Assembly (NCBI GenBank): GCA_964510065.1
Contig: CAZEAC010000075.1
Coordinates: 1 to 22,346 of the forward strand
Source: CAZEAC01 sp964510065
GTDB taxonomy: Bacteria > Bdellovibrionota_C > UBA2361 > CAIXSY01
Direction: 5' to 3'
Length of the DNA: 22,346 nt
Part shown: positions 13,553 to 22,314 of the stretch, in pieces
Layout: each line of letters opens with the position of its first letter
Numbering within the stretch: the stretch's first letter is position 1
Translations under genes and position numbers: made by a program
Notes under the pieces: generated by a model
The model's database searches: none
Told to the model about the DNA's origin: nothing
What the model saw: the letters and a program-made list of their open reading frames with translations, nothing else

Positions 13553-15964
13553 ATGGTCTCTTCAAAAGCAATGCGTATCGAGAAAGAGATCGTAGGCTCT
13601 GAAGGGGCAATCTTTCATCTCACCACTTCTGAAGAACCACTATCCTTTGACCAGGTAAAAGCGCTTACTCTCGTTACCGACAATCTCCCAGTCTTAATTG
13701 CTTACTTTGATCAACAACGAATCTTCCGATTCAGCAATCGGGCACACCAGCATTGGTGGGCGCTTGAGGCCGAGAGCATTATCGGACATTCATTGGAAGA
13801 GGTACTCGGTCCGGAGATATATCGAGAAACGCTTCACCATCTCGACGCCGTGCTCTGCGGTGAACGGGTTACATTCGAAACCTGGAATAAGTATCCCGGC
13901 ACGGGCAACCGCTTTGTAAAAGTCGACTACATTCCGCACTTCGAAGGGCCGGGGAAGGTTTGCGGAGCATTTGTACTAGTGGCCGACCTCACCGATTCAA
14001 AAATGCAGCAAGAAGAGCTTCTTCGCCAAGAACGCGAGCGTCAAATCATTTTTGATACCGTTCCTGCGATGATTTGGTACAAAGATACTGAGAATCGAAT
14101 CTTGCAGCTCAACCAACCCGCGGCGGCGAGCGCTGGATTGCCGGTCGAAAAGCTTCGTGGAGCTTCAACGTATGATCTCTACCCGAGCGAAGCCGCAAAA
14201 TACCACCAAGACGACCTTCGGGTAATACGCTCGGCTCAGCCTGAACTCGGTATTATCGAACCGATAACTCTACCCAATAACCAGCGCTGTTGGCTTCGCA
14301 CTGATAAGTTCCCCTACCGCAACGATTCCGGTGAAATTACCGGTGTAATTGTATTTTCCGTCGACATAACTGAGCAGAAACGCGCCGAAGATGCACTGCG
14401 TGAGAGCGAGTCACGCCTACGCCAGCTCCTTGAAAGTACCCGCGTTATCCCGTGGGAGTCCGACGTCACAACAAATTGCTTTTCTTATATGGGACCACAG
14501 GCAGAACAAATATTTGGCTACCGCGTATTAGATTGGTACCAGCCCGAGTTCTGGAAAGAGCACATCTCTCCCGAAATGCGCGAGAATGTTGTGTCCGCGT
14601 GCGAGGAGAAGCTACGCAGCGTGGACGAGTTCGAGCTTGAATATCCGATGATCGCAAAGGACGGAAAGAAGGTCTGGGTTCGCGATATTGTACATGTTGT
14701 GCGAAACGATCTTGGAAAGCCAGTTCTGCTTCGTGGTTTTTTTATCGACATTACTGCAAACAAACAGGCCGAGAGTGAAAAAGTCCAGCTTGAAGAAGCG
14801 CTGCGTCAATCACAGAAGCTTGAAGCACTCGGTACCCTTGCGGGAGGCATCGCCCACGACTTCAATAACATCCTTGGTGGAATTATAGGCTACACTGAGC
14901 TTTCAATGGGAGAAGCTCTGCCACAAAGCCCGCTTGCTTCAAATTTGGAACAGGTGCTCTCGTTCTCGCATCGTGCTAAAGACCTCGTTCAACAGATCCT
15001 TTCTTTTAGTAGGAAGCAAAATTCTGAGCGTAGCCCCTGCTCAATCCGTTCGATCGTCGAGGAAGTATTGGCGCTTACGCGCCCAGCAGTCCCGGCAAAC
15101 ACCAAGATAATTACCCGTTTTCCAGAGAACGACCTGTATGTATATGGAAACGCGACTCACCTGCATCAGATTCTCCTAAACCTCGTCACCAATGCTAGCT
15201 ATGCAACTCGCTCAGTTTCTCCCTTGCAGGGCGCCTCAATTATTGTGAGCGTCGAAGAAAAAGTCCCATCAAACGCGATGCGCCGGCAGTATAAAGAACT
15301 TAGTGAGATTAGCTATGTGGTCGTCGGCGTTCGTGATAATGGCGTTGGCATTTCAGAAGAGGTTCTTGCAAGAATCTTTGAGCCCTATTTCACTACCAAG
15401 CCATTCGGAGAAGGGAGTGGTCTCGGGCTCTCCGTTGCGCATGGGCTCGCGGCGAGCTACGGCGGATGCATCACGGTGAAGAGTAAGCCCGGCGAAGGGA
15501 GCCTCTTCGAAGTGTATTTACCGAAAACCAACATGAAGATTACTTCTGAGAGCGCTCCACCAATAACAGTCGCGCCGCGCAAGGCGAGAGTGCTGTTTCT
15601 CGATGACGAGGCAACTCTCGCCGCACTTGGGGGCCAGATACTCGAGCGTCTGGGCTACGAGGTAATTGCGTGCCAAAGTGCCCGTGAGGTGCTGGACCAC
15701 CTTGCTCACGATCCCACATCGTACGATCTCCTGATAACGGATCAAGCGATGCCAGATATGAATGGCGATGAGCTCGCTCGCGTCGTCAATAAGCTCCATC
15801 CGAACCTTCCGGTAGTGCTCTGTTCAGGCCTCTCTTGTGAATTAGAACACTTCATCGGAAAGCACTCGGTCGTGCGAATTCTGGCCAAACCGTACAGCGT
15901 CAACGCTCTTCGGGAGGTGGTTTCAAATGCGCTAGCAGTACGTCCGCCCGCGGCAGCGCAGTAG
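13553..15964 (+). CDS. Hybrid sensor histidine kinase with three PAS domains and a receiver
   Basis: An 803-residue soluble two-component kinase with no membrane segment, so it probably senses a cytoplasmic signal. Three PAS domains lie at about 40-155, 160-275 and 285-405, each closing with a phrase like DLTDSKMQQEE or DITEQKRAEDALRESE. The dimerisation domain has LAGGIAHDFNNILGGIIGY with phosphoacceptor His435. The ATPase domain shows NLVTNASYAT, DNGVGISEEVLARIFEPYF and GSGLGLSVAHGLAASYGG. A C-terminal receiver (about 679-795) carries the acidic pair Asp684-Asp685, phosphoacceptor Asp730 in LLITDQAMPD, and AKPYS as the Lys-Pro motif. All catalytic residues look intact. The ribosome-binding site AAGGAGA is strong. 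No partner regulator or phosphotransfer gene is next to it, so it is an orphan and its target is unknown. Confidence 0.93.
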   Translation: MVSSKAMRIEKEIVGSEGAIFHLTTSEEPLSFDQVKALTLVTDNLPVLIAYFDQQRIFRFSNRAHQHWWALEAESIIGHSLEEVLGPEIYRETLHHLDAVLCGERVTFETWNKYPGTGNRFVKVDYIPHFEGPGKVCGAFVLVADLTDSKMQQEELLRQERERQIIFDTVPAMIWYKDTENRILQLNQPAAASAGLPVEKLRGASTYDLYPSEAAKYHQDDLRVIRSAQPELGIIEPITLPNNQRCWLRTDKFPYRNDSGEITGVIVFSVDITEQKRAEDALRESESRLRQLLESTRVIPWESDVTTNCFSYMGPQAEQIFGYRVLDWYQPEFWKEHISPEMRENVVSACEEKLRSVDEFELEYPMIAKDGKKVWVRDIVHVVRNDLGKPVLLRGFFIDITANKQAESEKVQLEEALRQSQKLEALGTLAGGIAHDFNNILGGIIGYTELSMGEALPQSPLASNLEQVLSFSHRAKDLVQQILSFSRKQNSERSPCSIRSIVEEVLALTRPAVPANTKIITRFPENDLYVYGNATHLHQILLNLVTNASYATRSVSPLQGASIIVSVEEKVPSNAMRRQYKELSEISYVVVGVRDNGVGISEEVLARIFEPYFTTKPFGEGSGLGLSVAHGLAASYGGCITVKSKPGEGSLFEVYLPKTNMKITSESAPPITVAPRKARVLFLDDEATLAALGGQILERLGYEVIACQSAREVLDHLAHDPTSYDLLITDQAMPDMNGDELARVVNKLHPNLPVVLCSGLSCELEHFIGKHSVVRILAKPYSVNALREVVSNALAVRPPAAAQ

Positions 15965-16034
15965 AAGCTGCGAGCTCCTACGCACGTTGGAAGAAACGCG
16001 CCAGAAGTCCGGACTTCAATGAACGACTACTACC

Positions 16035-17291
16035 TCACGTAAACATCCCGGTAAGCGCTTCTTCTTGCGGAACAGCAAAAATTGGATCAGGATCGAGCCC
16101 CATCCTCGCAATGATTCTACGGTAAACGTCCACCATATTGTAGCGCACCTGCAGCCACCCGCTAGCGGTAAGATGCGTAGGCGCGACATCGCCAATGACA
16201 CTTCCTCCGGCAACCGCGCCGCCGAGGAGAAAAACAGTATTAGCACCGCCATGATCCGTTCCGCCCGAACCGTTTTCACGATTGGTCCGACCAAATTCCG
16301 AATACACCATGACAATGAGGTTATTCCAAATATTAGCCGCCTTCATATTCGAAACAAACGCCGCAAGCGCATCATTCAAGTCGAGAAGCAGCTTACTGAG
16401 CCCCGCCTGCTGGTTTGAATGAGTATCGAAGCCACCAACGCGCATGTAGGCTACCTGAGTCGTAAATCCGCTTGAGGTGAAGAGCACATCGGCATCTTTC
16501 AACGCTCGACCGAAATAGTTATTGCCACCGAGCTGACTCATGATCGGATATGTCGTCGGCGGTGTGCGCGCCAAGACGGCACTATGAATCATATCTGTAT
16601 TATTGATGGTAAGCAGAAGATTCGCATGGACATCGCCGTGTTTAGGCTTGTCCGCGGGGACAGTACCGTCTTGCGCCATCGAAGCAGCGCTCGCAACAAG
16701 ATGCATTCGCTCCGAGACTCCGCCGGTACCAATGTCCTTGAAATAGAGGCTCTCCAAGCTTCGTGCCTGCATTCCGCGATAGTCACCGCCTTCGAAGGCA
16801 AGATCGTTTCCCGAAACGCTGACCGCTTGCAAGGAGTCCCAACCATAGTGTGCGCCCAGACGATTGAGAAATCCACTACTTGCAGAAGTCAACCGATCAG
16901 GCACGCCGCGGGCGACTGCGGTTTCTGCATCAAGATGCGAGCGCGACATATTTCTAATACCAACACGGTTTACCGCGATAAGCTTTCCTTCGTCATAGAG
17001 GCTTTTAAACACACTTAGATTGGGATGCAGACCGAATTCGCTGCTCGCGGTAAGAAGTGTCGCGGGGTTTAAGGTGAGAGTCGGTCGCAAAGAGGCAAGC
17101 GTCGATAGTGTTGCGCCACCCGAGGGATGAAGCGCGTAGGTACCATCGAGACCACCATTTAGATTTATAAAGAGCACCTTAGTTCCATTTCCGCTATTTC
17201 CCGCGGCATGCGCGAAGCTCGGAACAAGCGAGGTACAGAGAGACGCCGCTCCGCAACAGCCTACACCACGAAGGAATTTACGCCGATCCAT
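16035..17291 (-). CDS. DUF1501 family exported protein with Tat signal
   Basis: A 418-residue protein of the DUF1501 family, related to the alkaline phosphatase/sulfatase fold but without an established activity. The N-terminus MDRRKFLRG followed by a hydrophobic stretch and AHA is a twin-arginine signal peptide, so it is likely folded in the cytoplasm and exported. Family marks are LFINLNGGLDGTYALHP (40-56), SHLDAETA (118-125), GGFDTHSNQ (286-294), SEFGRTNRENGSGGTDHGGA (331-350) and VFLLGGAVAGG (353-363). The Asp/His residues in GTDHGG and FDTHSNQ would suit metal binding. It starts 10 bases after the DUF1800 gene. The two families are commonly found as a pair, so they probably act together at the cell surface or in the periplasm. 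Confidence 0.93.
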   Translation of the reverse strand: MDRRKFLRGVGCCGAASLCTSLVPSFAHAAGNSGNGTKVLFINLNGGLDGTYALHPSGGATLSTLASLRPTLTLNPATLLTASSEFGLHPNLSVFKSLYDEGKLIAVNRVGIRNMSRSHLDAETAVARGVPDRLTSASSGFLNRLGAHYGWDSLQAVSVSGNDLAFEGGDYRGMQARSLESLYFKDIGTGGVSERMHLVASAASMAQDGTVPADKPKHGDVHANLLLTINNTDMIHSAVLARTPPTTYPIMSQLGGNNYFGRALKDADVLFTSSGFTTQVAYMRVGGFDTHSNQQAGLSKLLLDLNDALAAFVSNMKAANIWNNLIVMVYSEFGRTNRENGSGGTDHGGANTVFLLGGAVAGGSVIGDVAPTHLTASGWLQVRYNMVDVYRRIIARMGLDPDPIFAVPQEEALTGMFT

Positions 17292-17298
17292 TGTGTAT

Positions 17299-17304
17299 CT
17301 CCTA
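17299..17304 (-). promoter_or_regulatory. Ribosome-binding site sharing the stop codon of the upstream gene
   Basis: On the minus strand TAGGAG lies 7 bases before the DUF1501 ATG, and its TAG is the stop codon of the DUF1800 gene. Ribosomes ending the first gene sit on the start signal of the second, which favours coupled translation and fixes the start at 17291. Confidence 0.7.
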
Positions 17305-19149
17305 ATTCAGTTGGAAAGTTGAAGTAAGAAAAAGTAAGTAGTACAAACCCAGCCCCTTGCGGCGCTGATGATCACTCTTGGTGTTGTCATAGCTAAACGG
17401 CGTGTAGCTATTGTTATAATTCTGATAGAGAGTCGTCACATAGCCATCAAGCGCTGATTTTTGCGCGTCATTTAAAGAGTCAATGCCTAAACGTGCGGCG
17501 ATAAAATCCTGTAACCCGCGTGCGCTCACTGAACCTGTCGGGAGCACCAGTGCCGGCGTCCAATCAGGATTGGGAAGAGCCTGCGCAGTATTATCATCCA
17601 TTACCTGCGCGATGAAGTTTGCTTTATCGAGAAGCACTGAGCTACTGACCCAGCTGTAAGAATTATACCAAAACACCGACGGTGCATAGTTAACCTGCAT
17701 TCCCATGAGCTGCATCTGCCGTTCCGCTTCACCGGTATTAATCGCATCAAAGAGTCCCAAATAGCGGCACACCTTCGCAGCGAATTCGAGTGAATTCATC
17801 GGCACGGTATCGCGGTAAGAAGCGTCGTAAAATGCTTCGGACATAAACAATGTGCGAAGCGCCGGACGCAGCTTGTACCCGTTCGACTCAATAACCAACG
17901 CGAACGACTCAACCAGGGCCCGCGGGGGCATTGGCGTAAGATACTCTTTGAGAATCTCGCGCGCATAGTAGTATTTCACACCGGGATGGTGCGCAAAGAT
18001 TCCCCGCACGAGATCCTCGTCGTTCTCACCGCTAAAGGAATACGGCTTGCCAGCAAACATGGTGTGCGGGCCGGGTTCGTGCCGACTGGAATCCTGCTGA
18101 ACCACAAGATCATTAATTTGATAATTTTTATTTACCTTCCAACCGGTCAGCATTCGTGCAGCAACCGCAATATCTCCCGTGCCATCAAGCTGAGTCTCGG
18201 TATAATTCGGATTTCCATCTAAATCGACAGGACCAAGCGTAAAAAGCTCCATGAGTTCACGTGCGTAATTCTCGTTTGGATTACCCTTCACATTTAGTTC
18301 ATTATTGAGATAGATCAGCATGAGCGGATCACGGGTGATCGCCACACCGAGATCGGGAAGCAGCGTATCGCCCGCCGCCGAATCACGGAGCCGGGTGTAA
18401 TAATTCCAAAACACATGACGAAACGTTTCGTCTTCGATAACATCGCCTGCCGCCGTCCAGACGCTTAAGAGGAACAAAGCAAGCCTTTCGGAATATGGGT
18501 TTGCGGTATTTACCCACAGGTCGAGAATTGCCCTCCTTTGACCAGCCGGGGATTGTGTTTGCACAGTGCCAATTTGCCCGTCTAAACTGTCGGTGATTCG
18601 CGAAAGCAGCTCTGTCGATTCGCTCTTTTGTGACATAAATGCATCTACAAGCGCAGCGACTCCCTGATTGACGCCGATGTCGACAAGCGACTCTTCGCGT
18701 GAACTTAAGCCAAGACCGGCTTTCTCAAGCAGCAGCTGTACGTCAGCTCTTGTGAGCGCTCGCGATATCGGCGTGAGTGTTTTCGAGGGTGTACCATTAT
18801 TTTTGCAGCTTACGTTCCCGTCTTTTACTTCCTTCTTTAACTTTTTTAGATTTTTCTGAAGCTTTTCGCGCGTTTTCCCGCTACTCTGCCCAAGCTTTGT
18901 CTGAAGCTTTTTGATTGCATCAGCCCCGAGAAAATATTTGCTCTTTTCTTTGACCGCGAGTATCGGCGCGCCTTTTCTAAGGGTACAATTCACCACTCCA
19001 CCTTTGCCATCACTTACTGTGAATACATCGGACGGATTAAGTGGCTTAATCTTCTTCGGAGCCGCAAAGACCGTTCCCGAAGAAATTGAAGCTACGAAAA
19101 GAGCGCACGCTAATGCGCGCCGTAGTATGCTGCGTATAATTGATTTCAT
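17302..19149 (-). CDS. DUF1800 family exported protein with N-terminal extension
   Basis: A 615-residue exported protein of the DUF1800 family, whose function is not established. ATG 19149 is chosen because it gives a clean Sec-type signal peptide (basic start, core ALACALFVASISS, probable cleavage near VFA-A). A start at 19194 would add 15 residues before it. An extension at about 31-125 precedes the family domain. It has a small beta-rich part (SDVFTVSDGKGG to KYFLGAD) with two cysteines, and a lysine-rich coiled coil at about 76-110. The DUF1800 part shows ALTRADVQLLLEKAGLG, NENYARELMELFTLG (about 290-305) and YTETQLDG followed by AARMLTGW. The downstream DUF1501 gene overlaps in translation signals, so they form an operon. 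Confidence 0.92.
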   Translation of the reverse strand: MKSIIRSILRRALACALFVASISSGTVFAAPKKIKPLNPSDVFTVSDGKGGVVNCTLRKGAPILAVKEKSKYFLGADAIKKLQTKLGQSSGKTREKLQKNLKKLKKEVKDGNVSCKNNGTPSKTLTPISRALTRADVQLLLEKAGLGLSSREESLVDIGVNQGVAALVDAFMSQKSESTELLSRITDSLDGQIGTVQTQSPAGQRRAILDLWVNTANPYSERLALFLLSVWTAAGDVIEDETFRHVFWNYYTRLRDSAAGDTLLPDLGVAITRDPLMLIYLNNELNVKGNPNENYARELMELFTLGPVDLDGNPNYTETQLDGTGDIAVAARMLTGWKVNKNYQINDLVVQQDSSRHEPGPHTMFAGKPYSFSGENDEDLVRGIFAHHPGVKYYYAREILKEYLTPMPPRALVESFALVIESNGYKLRPALRTLFMSEAFYDASYRDTVPMNSLEFAAKVCRYLGLFDAINTGEAERQMQLMGMQVNYAPSVFWYNSYSWVSSSVLLDKANFIAQVMDDNTAQALPNPDWTPALVLPTGSVSARGLQDFIAARLGIDSLNDAQKSALDGYVTTLYQNYNNSYTPFSYDNTKSDHQRRKGLGLYYLLFLTSTFQLN

Positions 19150-19254
19150 TGTGCCAAACCCCAGCTCGATGAGAGGCAATCGACGTGCCAACACAATTGC
19201 TGTAGGATCTAGGCCAAACCTGCTAGTTTGAGGCCTAAGCTGAGAAAGTTCGCG

Positions 19255-19288
19255 GTGACAATTTTCGATACGAGCCGAAAATTGTCAC
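19255..19288. other. Perfect 12-bp hairpin in the gap before dxs
   Basis: GTGACAATTTTC (19255-19266) pairs exactly with GAAAATTGTCAC (19277-19288) around a 10-base loop. No T-run follows on either strand. It lies in the roughly 310-base gap between the divergent DUF1800 and dxs genes, which also holds the 18-base motif at 19293 and the dxs promoter. It may be a protein-binding site or part of a small repeat. Confidence 0.5.
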
Positions 19289-19292
19289 TTAC

Positions 19293-19310
19293 GGAACCTC
19301 TGCAAAACTA
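19293..19310 (+). repeat. 18-base dispersed motif, copy B
   Basis: GGAACCTCTGCAAAACTA matches 6783-6800 at 17 of 18 positions. Similarity stops right after the motif. It stands 4 bases after the hairpin at 19255-19288, which may belong to the same small element. Confidence 0.4.
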
Positions 19311-19401
19311 GGCGTTTTGGATTTGCTGGCCTTTCAGGCCTTTTTACCCACTCAGAACCGTAATGAGCCCCTTTGGTTACGCGCTCTTATATTCGTGGAT
19401 G

Positions 19402-19430
19402 TTGATCCCCTCGCGCAACCTCGTTATACT
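19402..19430 (+). promoter_or_regulatory. Sigma-70-like promoter for dxs
   Basis: TTGATC (19402-19407) and TATACT (19425-19430) are 17 bases apart. Transcription would start near 19437, leaving a leader of about 20 bases before the ATG at 19458. No ribosome-binding site is visible in that short leader, so dxs may use a weakly structured or near-leaderless start. Confidence 0.6.
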
Positions 19431-19457
19431 TCCGATTCGGTCTGATTCTGCGCTTGT

Positions 19458-21380
19458 ATGCCTAAATTGCTTACTACACTGACACTTCCTTCGGGACTGC
19501 GAGGCCTCTCAGAAAGTGAGCTCGTGCAGATTGCACAGGAGTTACGAGAGGAGCTTATTGATTCTGTCTCGAGCTCGGGCGGCCATTTCGCGTCAAGCTT
19601 GGGAGCAACGGAAATAACTGTCGCCCTACACCATAAATTTAATACGCCGGAAGATAGGATCGTCTGGGATGTTGGACATCAGGCGTACATTCACAAAATG
19701 CTTACCGGGCGCCTATCCAAAATGCCTACTATTAGGCGAGCCGGCGGACTTTCGGGTTTTTTGAAACGGAGCGAAAGCGAATATGACTGCTTCGGTGCCG
19801 GACACGCCGGCACCAGTCTTTCAGCAGCAGTCGGTATGCGAATGGCGCTTCCCGAGAATCGCTATGTCGTCACCGTAATCGGCGACGGTTCAATAACCGC
19901 CGGCATGGCATTTGAAGCGATGAATCATGCCGGATCGCTCGGTCTAAAGAAGTTTATCGTTATTCTGAACGACAACGAAATGTCGATCTCAGCGAATGTT
20001 GGCTACCTAAGCTGGCTCTTCTCGATGGCGGTGACGTCACGCGCCTCGAACTTCGCGCGCAGCAATTTTAAGTATCTCTATCAAAAGGGATTCGTCCCTG
20101 AAATTGTTTACAAAGCAATCGATCGGGCTGAAGAGGCGGCGCAAGGCTTCTTCGCAAGTGCCTCAATGCTCTTTGAGTCATTTGGATTCCGCTATATTGG
20201 GCCCGTCGATGGACATAATCTCAGCGCGCTTTGTGAAGCGCTCGAAAACGCGAAGCAGCAAGATGTGCCGGTGGTAATTCATGCTTCGACGGTCAAGGGT
20301 CGGGGCTATGAACCTGCCGAAGAAGATCCGATTACCTGGCACGGGGTCGTACCTTTTGACAGAAATAACGGCCAATTTCACGGCTCTACGTCTAAGAAGC
20401 CAGCGACGTATACCTCAGTCTTCGCGTCGTCTTTAATCGAGCTCGCAAAAAAAGATTCTCGCATTCTCGCAATCACTGCGGCGATGCCAGGCGGAACTGG
20501 GCTCGATAAGTTTCAAGCGGCGCTTCCTGCCCAATTTTATGATGTCGGCATATGCGAGCAGCATGCGGTGACGTTTGCCGCGGGACTTGCTTGCGAAGGG
20601 AAAAAGCCCGTGTGCGCGATTTATTCTACGTTTCTGCAGCGGGCCTACGATCAAGTCGTCCATGATGTCTGTATTCAAAACCTGCCTGTGGTATTTTGCA
20701 TGGATCGAGCAGGCGTGGTGGGCAATGACGGGGAAACTCATCAGGGCGCCTTTGACACGGCGTATCTGCGGACCCTGCCAAATATGGTACTGATGTCGCC
20801 GAAAGACGAACTTGAGCTTCAGAGAATGCTTACCACCGCACTTCAGCATGAGGGCCCGGTGGCAATTCGTTACCCACGCGGCAACGGCGTTGGCGTTGCA
20901 CTTGAAAACGATCCTCAGATTCTCCCGATCGGCAAAGCCGAGGTATTGCGGCGGGGAGACGCTGCGCTTTTAATTGCATTCGGCCCGCATGCTTCAACGT
21001 GCGCCTCAATTGGCGAAATGCTTTCTAAAGAGGGAATTGAAATTACCGTCATTAATGCGCGCTTTGCCAAACCTCTTGATAGCGCTCTATTCGAAGCCGA
21101 GCTGCCACGCTATCCCCTTGTACTATGTGTTGAAGATCATGCGCTCATCGGGGGATTTAGTTCGGCACTTCTCGAATTGATAAATGATAGACAGATCCAA
21201 CTCTCACGTGAGCTCATTCGGCTCGGCCTCCACGATCAGTTTGTCGCGCATGGAAGCCAAGAAGAGCAGTACAGACTTCATGGTTACGACAAGGAATCGA
21301 TAATCGCCATCATTCGTACCCACTGTCATACCCACCGTCATACCCACAGTGCCACGCCGGCGCTGGCAGCGGTGGGATAG
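19458..21380 (+). CDS. dxs: 1-deoxy-D-xylulose-5-phosphate synthase
   Basis: A 640-residue thiamine-diphosphate enzyme that condenses pyruvate with glyceraldehyde 3-phosphate, the first step of the non-mevalonate isoprenoid pathway; it also feeds thiamine and pyridoxal synthesis. Visible motifs are SSGGHFASSLGATE (39-52, substrate His43), VWDVGHQAYIHKMLTG (69-84), CFGAGHAGTSLSAAVG (111-126), and the cofactor motif GDGSITAGMAFEAMNHAG (142-159). The pyrimidine-binding part has GICEQHAVTFAAGLA with the catalytic Glu, and DRAGVVGNDGETHQGAFD follows. The C-terminal transketolase domain is complete. Unusually, the chain ends in a His-rich tail, THCHTHRHTHS, encoded by a 12-base tandem repeat. The neighbour lpxL-type gene converges with one base between stops. 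Confidence 0.98.
   Translation: MPKLLTTLTLPSGLRGLSESELVQIAQELREELIDSVSSSGGHFASSLGATEITVALHHKFNTPEDRIVWDVGHQAYIHKMLTGRLSKMPTIRRAGGLSGFLKRSESEYDCFGAGHAGTSLSAAVGMRMALPENRYVVTVIGDGSITAGMAFEAMNHAGSLGLKKFIVILNDNEMSISANVGYLSWLFSMAVTSRASNFARSNFKYLYQKGFVPEIVYKAIDRAEEAAQGFFASASMLFESFGFRYIGPVDGHNLSALCEALENAKQQDVPVVIHASTVKGRGYEPAEEDPITWHGVVPFDRNNGQFHGSTSKKPATYTSVFASSLIELAKKDSRILAITAAMPGGTGLDKFQAALPAQFYDVGICEQHAVTFAAGLACEGKKPVCAIYSTFLQRAYDQVVHDVCIQNLPVVFCMDRAGVVGNDGETHQGAFDTAYLRTLPNMVLMSPKDELELQRMLTTALQHEGPVAIRYPRGNGVGVALENDPQILPIGKAEVLRRGDAALLIAFGPHASTCASIGEMLSKEGIEITVINARFAKPLDSALFEAELPRYPLVLCVEDHALIGGFSSALLELINDRQIQLSRELIRLGLHDQFVAHGSQEEQYRLHGYDKESIIAIIRTHCHTHRHTHSATPALAAVG
21318..21353 (+). repeat. 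12-base tandem repeat coding for a His-rich tail in dxs
   Basis: Three 12-base units (ACCCACTGTCAT, ACCCACCGTCAT, ACCCACAGTGCC) follow one another in frame and encode Thr-His-Cys-His, Thr-His-Arg-His and Thr-His-Ser-Ala. The first two differ at one base; the third has drifted. Confidence 0.75.
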
Positions 21381-21381
21381 T

Positions 21382-22314
21382 TCAGGATTCTGACCTCGAA
21401 TTATAGAAATTTTCGTCCTCCGGCCGCTCGGTAGTACGCCAGCGCCGATGCATCCAAAACCAGCCCTCGGGAAACTCCAGAACTCGTTTCTCGAAAATCG
21501 AGGTCACCCGTTCGGTGATCTTTAAAATCTTTTCCGATCGCGAAAGCGCCTGATTAGCCTTGAGATCTTCAATATCTACCTCCTCAAAACGAATTCGATA
21601 ACGCCAATCAGGAAGGTTAATAATCGTGCAGACCATTACCGGGCAGTCTGTCGCAATTGCGGCCGCACCAACTGCCGCGGTGGTCGCTGCTACCCTGCCA
21701 AAAAGCGGTACAAACACGGCGTTACCACGAGTGACGTTTTGATCAAATAGTATCGCGACGTCCTTGCCCTCACGAAGCGTTCGAATTATTGCTCGAAGCC
21801 CCCCTGCCCTGTCGACCACAGAGTTTCCGGAAACAGCTCGCATCCGGATCCACCACTGAGTAATTCTTGGCGAACTCATTTTGCGCATAACCACTGCTAT
21901 TGGTCGCATAAACGCGAAATAGCAGTGCCCAAGGAGTTCAAAACTTCCAAGATGGCCCGATACGAGCAAAATACCCTTTTCAGGATGTCGCGCCCGGACG
22001 CCGAAGTATTTTTCACATTCACTACTATCAATATGCTGCTTGCACCATTCAGCATCCGCGTCAGGCAAATGACAAAGGTCAACGGCCAACCGGGCGACTT
22101 CGCTGAACGATCGCGCATACACCTGCTCCTGCTTTCGCGGATCATGCGGAAAGGCTAACGCCAGATTCTTAAAACAGATCGAGCGATACTTGGGGCGAAG
22201 CAGAAACGCCAAACGCACAAGTATTGAAACGCACGCAAGCGCTACGAAACGAGGCGCGACTCTAAGCGAGGTAACAAGGAGTAGAAAAGAACTGTATAAG
22301 AGCCGGTCAAACAT
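21382..22314 (-). CDS. LpxL/HtrB-type lipid A late acyltransferase
   Basis: A 310-residue inner-membrane enzyme of the LpxL/LpxM (HtrB/MsbB) family, which adds secondary acyl chains from acyl-ACP to Kdo2-lipid IVA. A hydrophobic N-terminus (about 6-38) anchors it. The acyltransferase motif is SGHLGSFELLGH with His121 and Glu126 (H-x4-E). It is followed by AILFDQNVTRGNAVFVPLFG (187-206), where Asp191-Gln192 match the family's DQ, and by the ending WFWMHRRWRTTERP, typical of the family. ATG 22314 is taken as start; an in-frame TTG at 22320 would add two residues. Neither has a strong ribosome-binding site. Which of LpxL, LpxM or LpxP it corresponds to cannot be read here. Confidence 0.93.
   Translation of the reverse strand: MFDRLLYSSFLLLVTSLRVAPRFVALACVSILVRLAFLLRPKYRSICFKNLALAFPHDPRKQEQVYARSFSEVARLAVDLCHLPDADAEWCKQHIDSSECEKYFGVRARHPEKGILLVSGHLGSFELLGHCYFAFMRPIAVVMRKMSSPRITQWWIRMRAVSGNSVVDRAGGLRAIIRTLREGKDVAILFDQNVTRGNAVFVPLFGRVAATTAAVGAAAIATDCPVMVCTIINLPDWRYRIRFEEVDIEDLKANQALSRSEKILKITERVTSIFEKRVLEFPEGWFWMHRRWRTTERPEDENFYNSRSES

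Noticed and set aside
16584..17018. Plus-strand open frame of 144 codons
   Set aside because: It is antisense to the well-supported DUF1501 gene, with no ribosome-binding site or domain.
19325..19345. GGCC-TTTCA-GGCC followed by five T, a possible terminator
   Set aside because: The stem is only 4 bp, and no plus-strand gene ends upstream within 3 kb.
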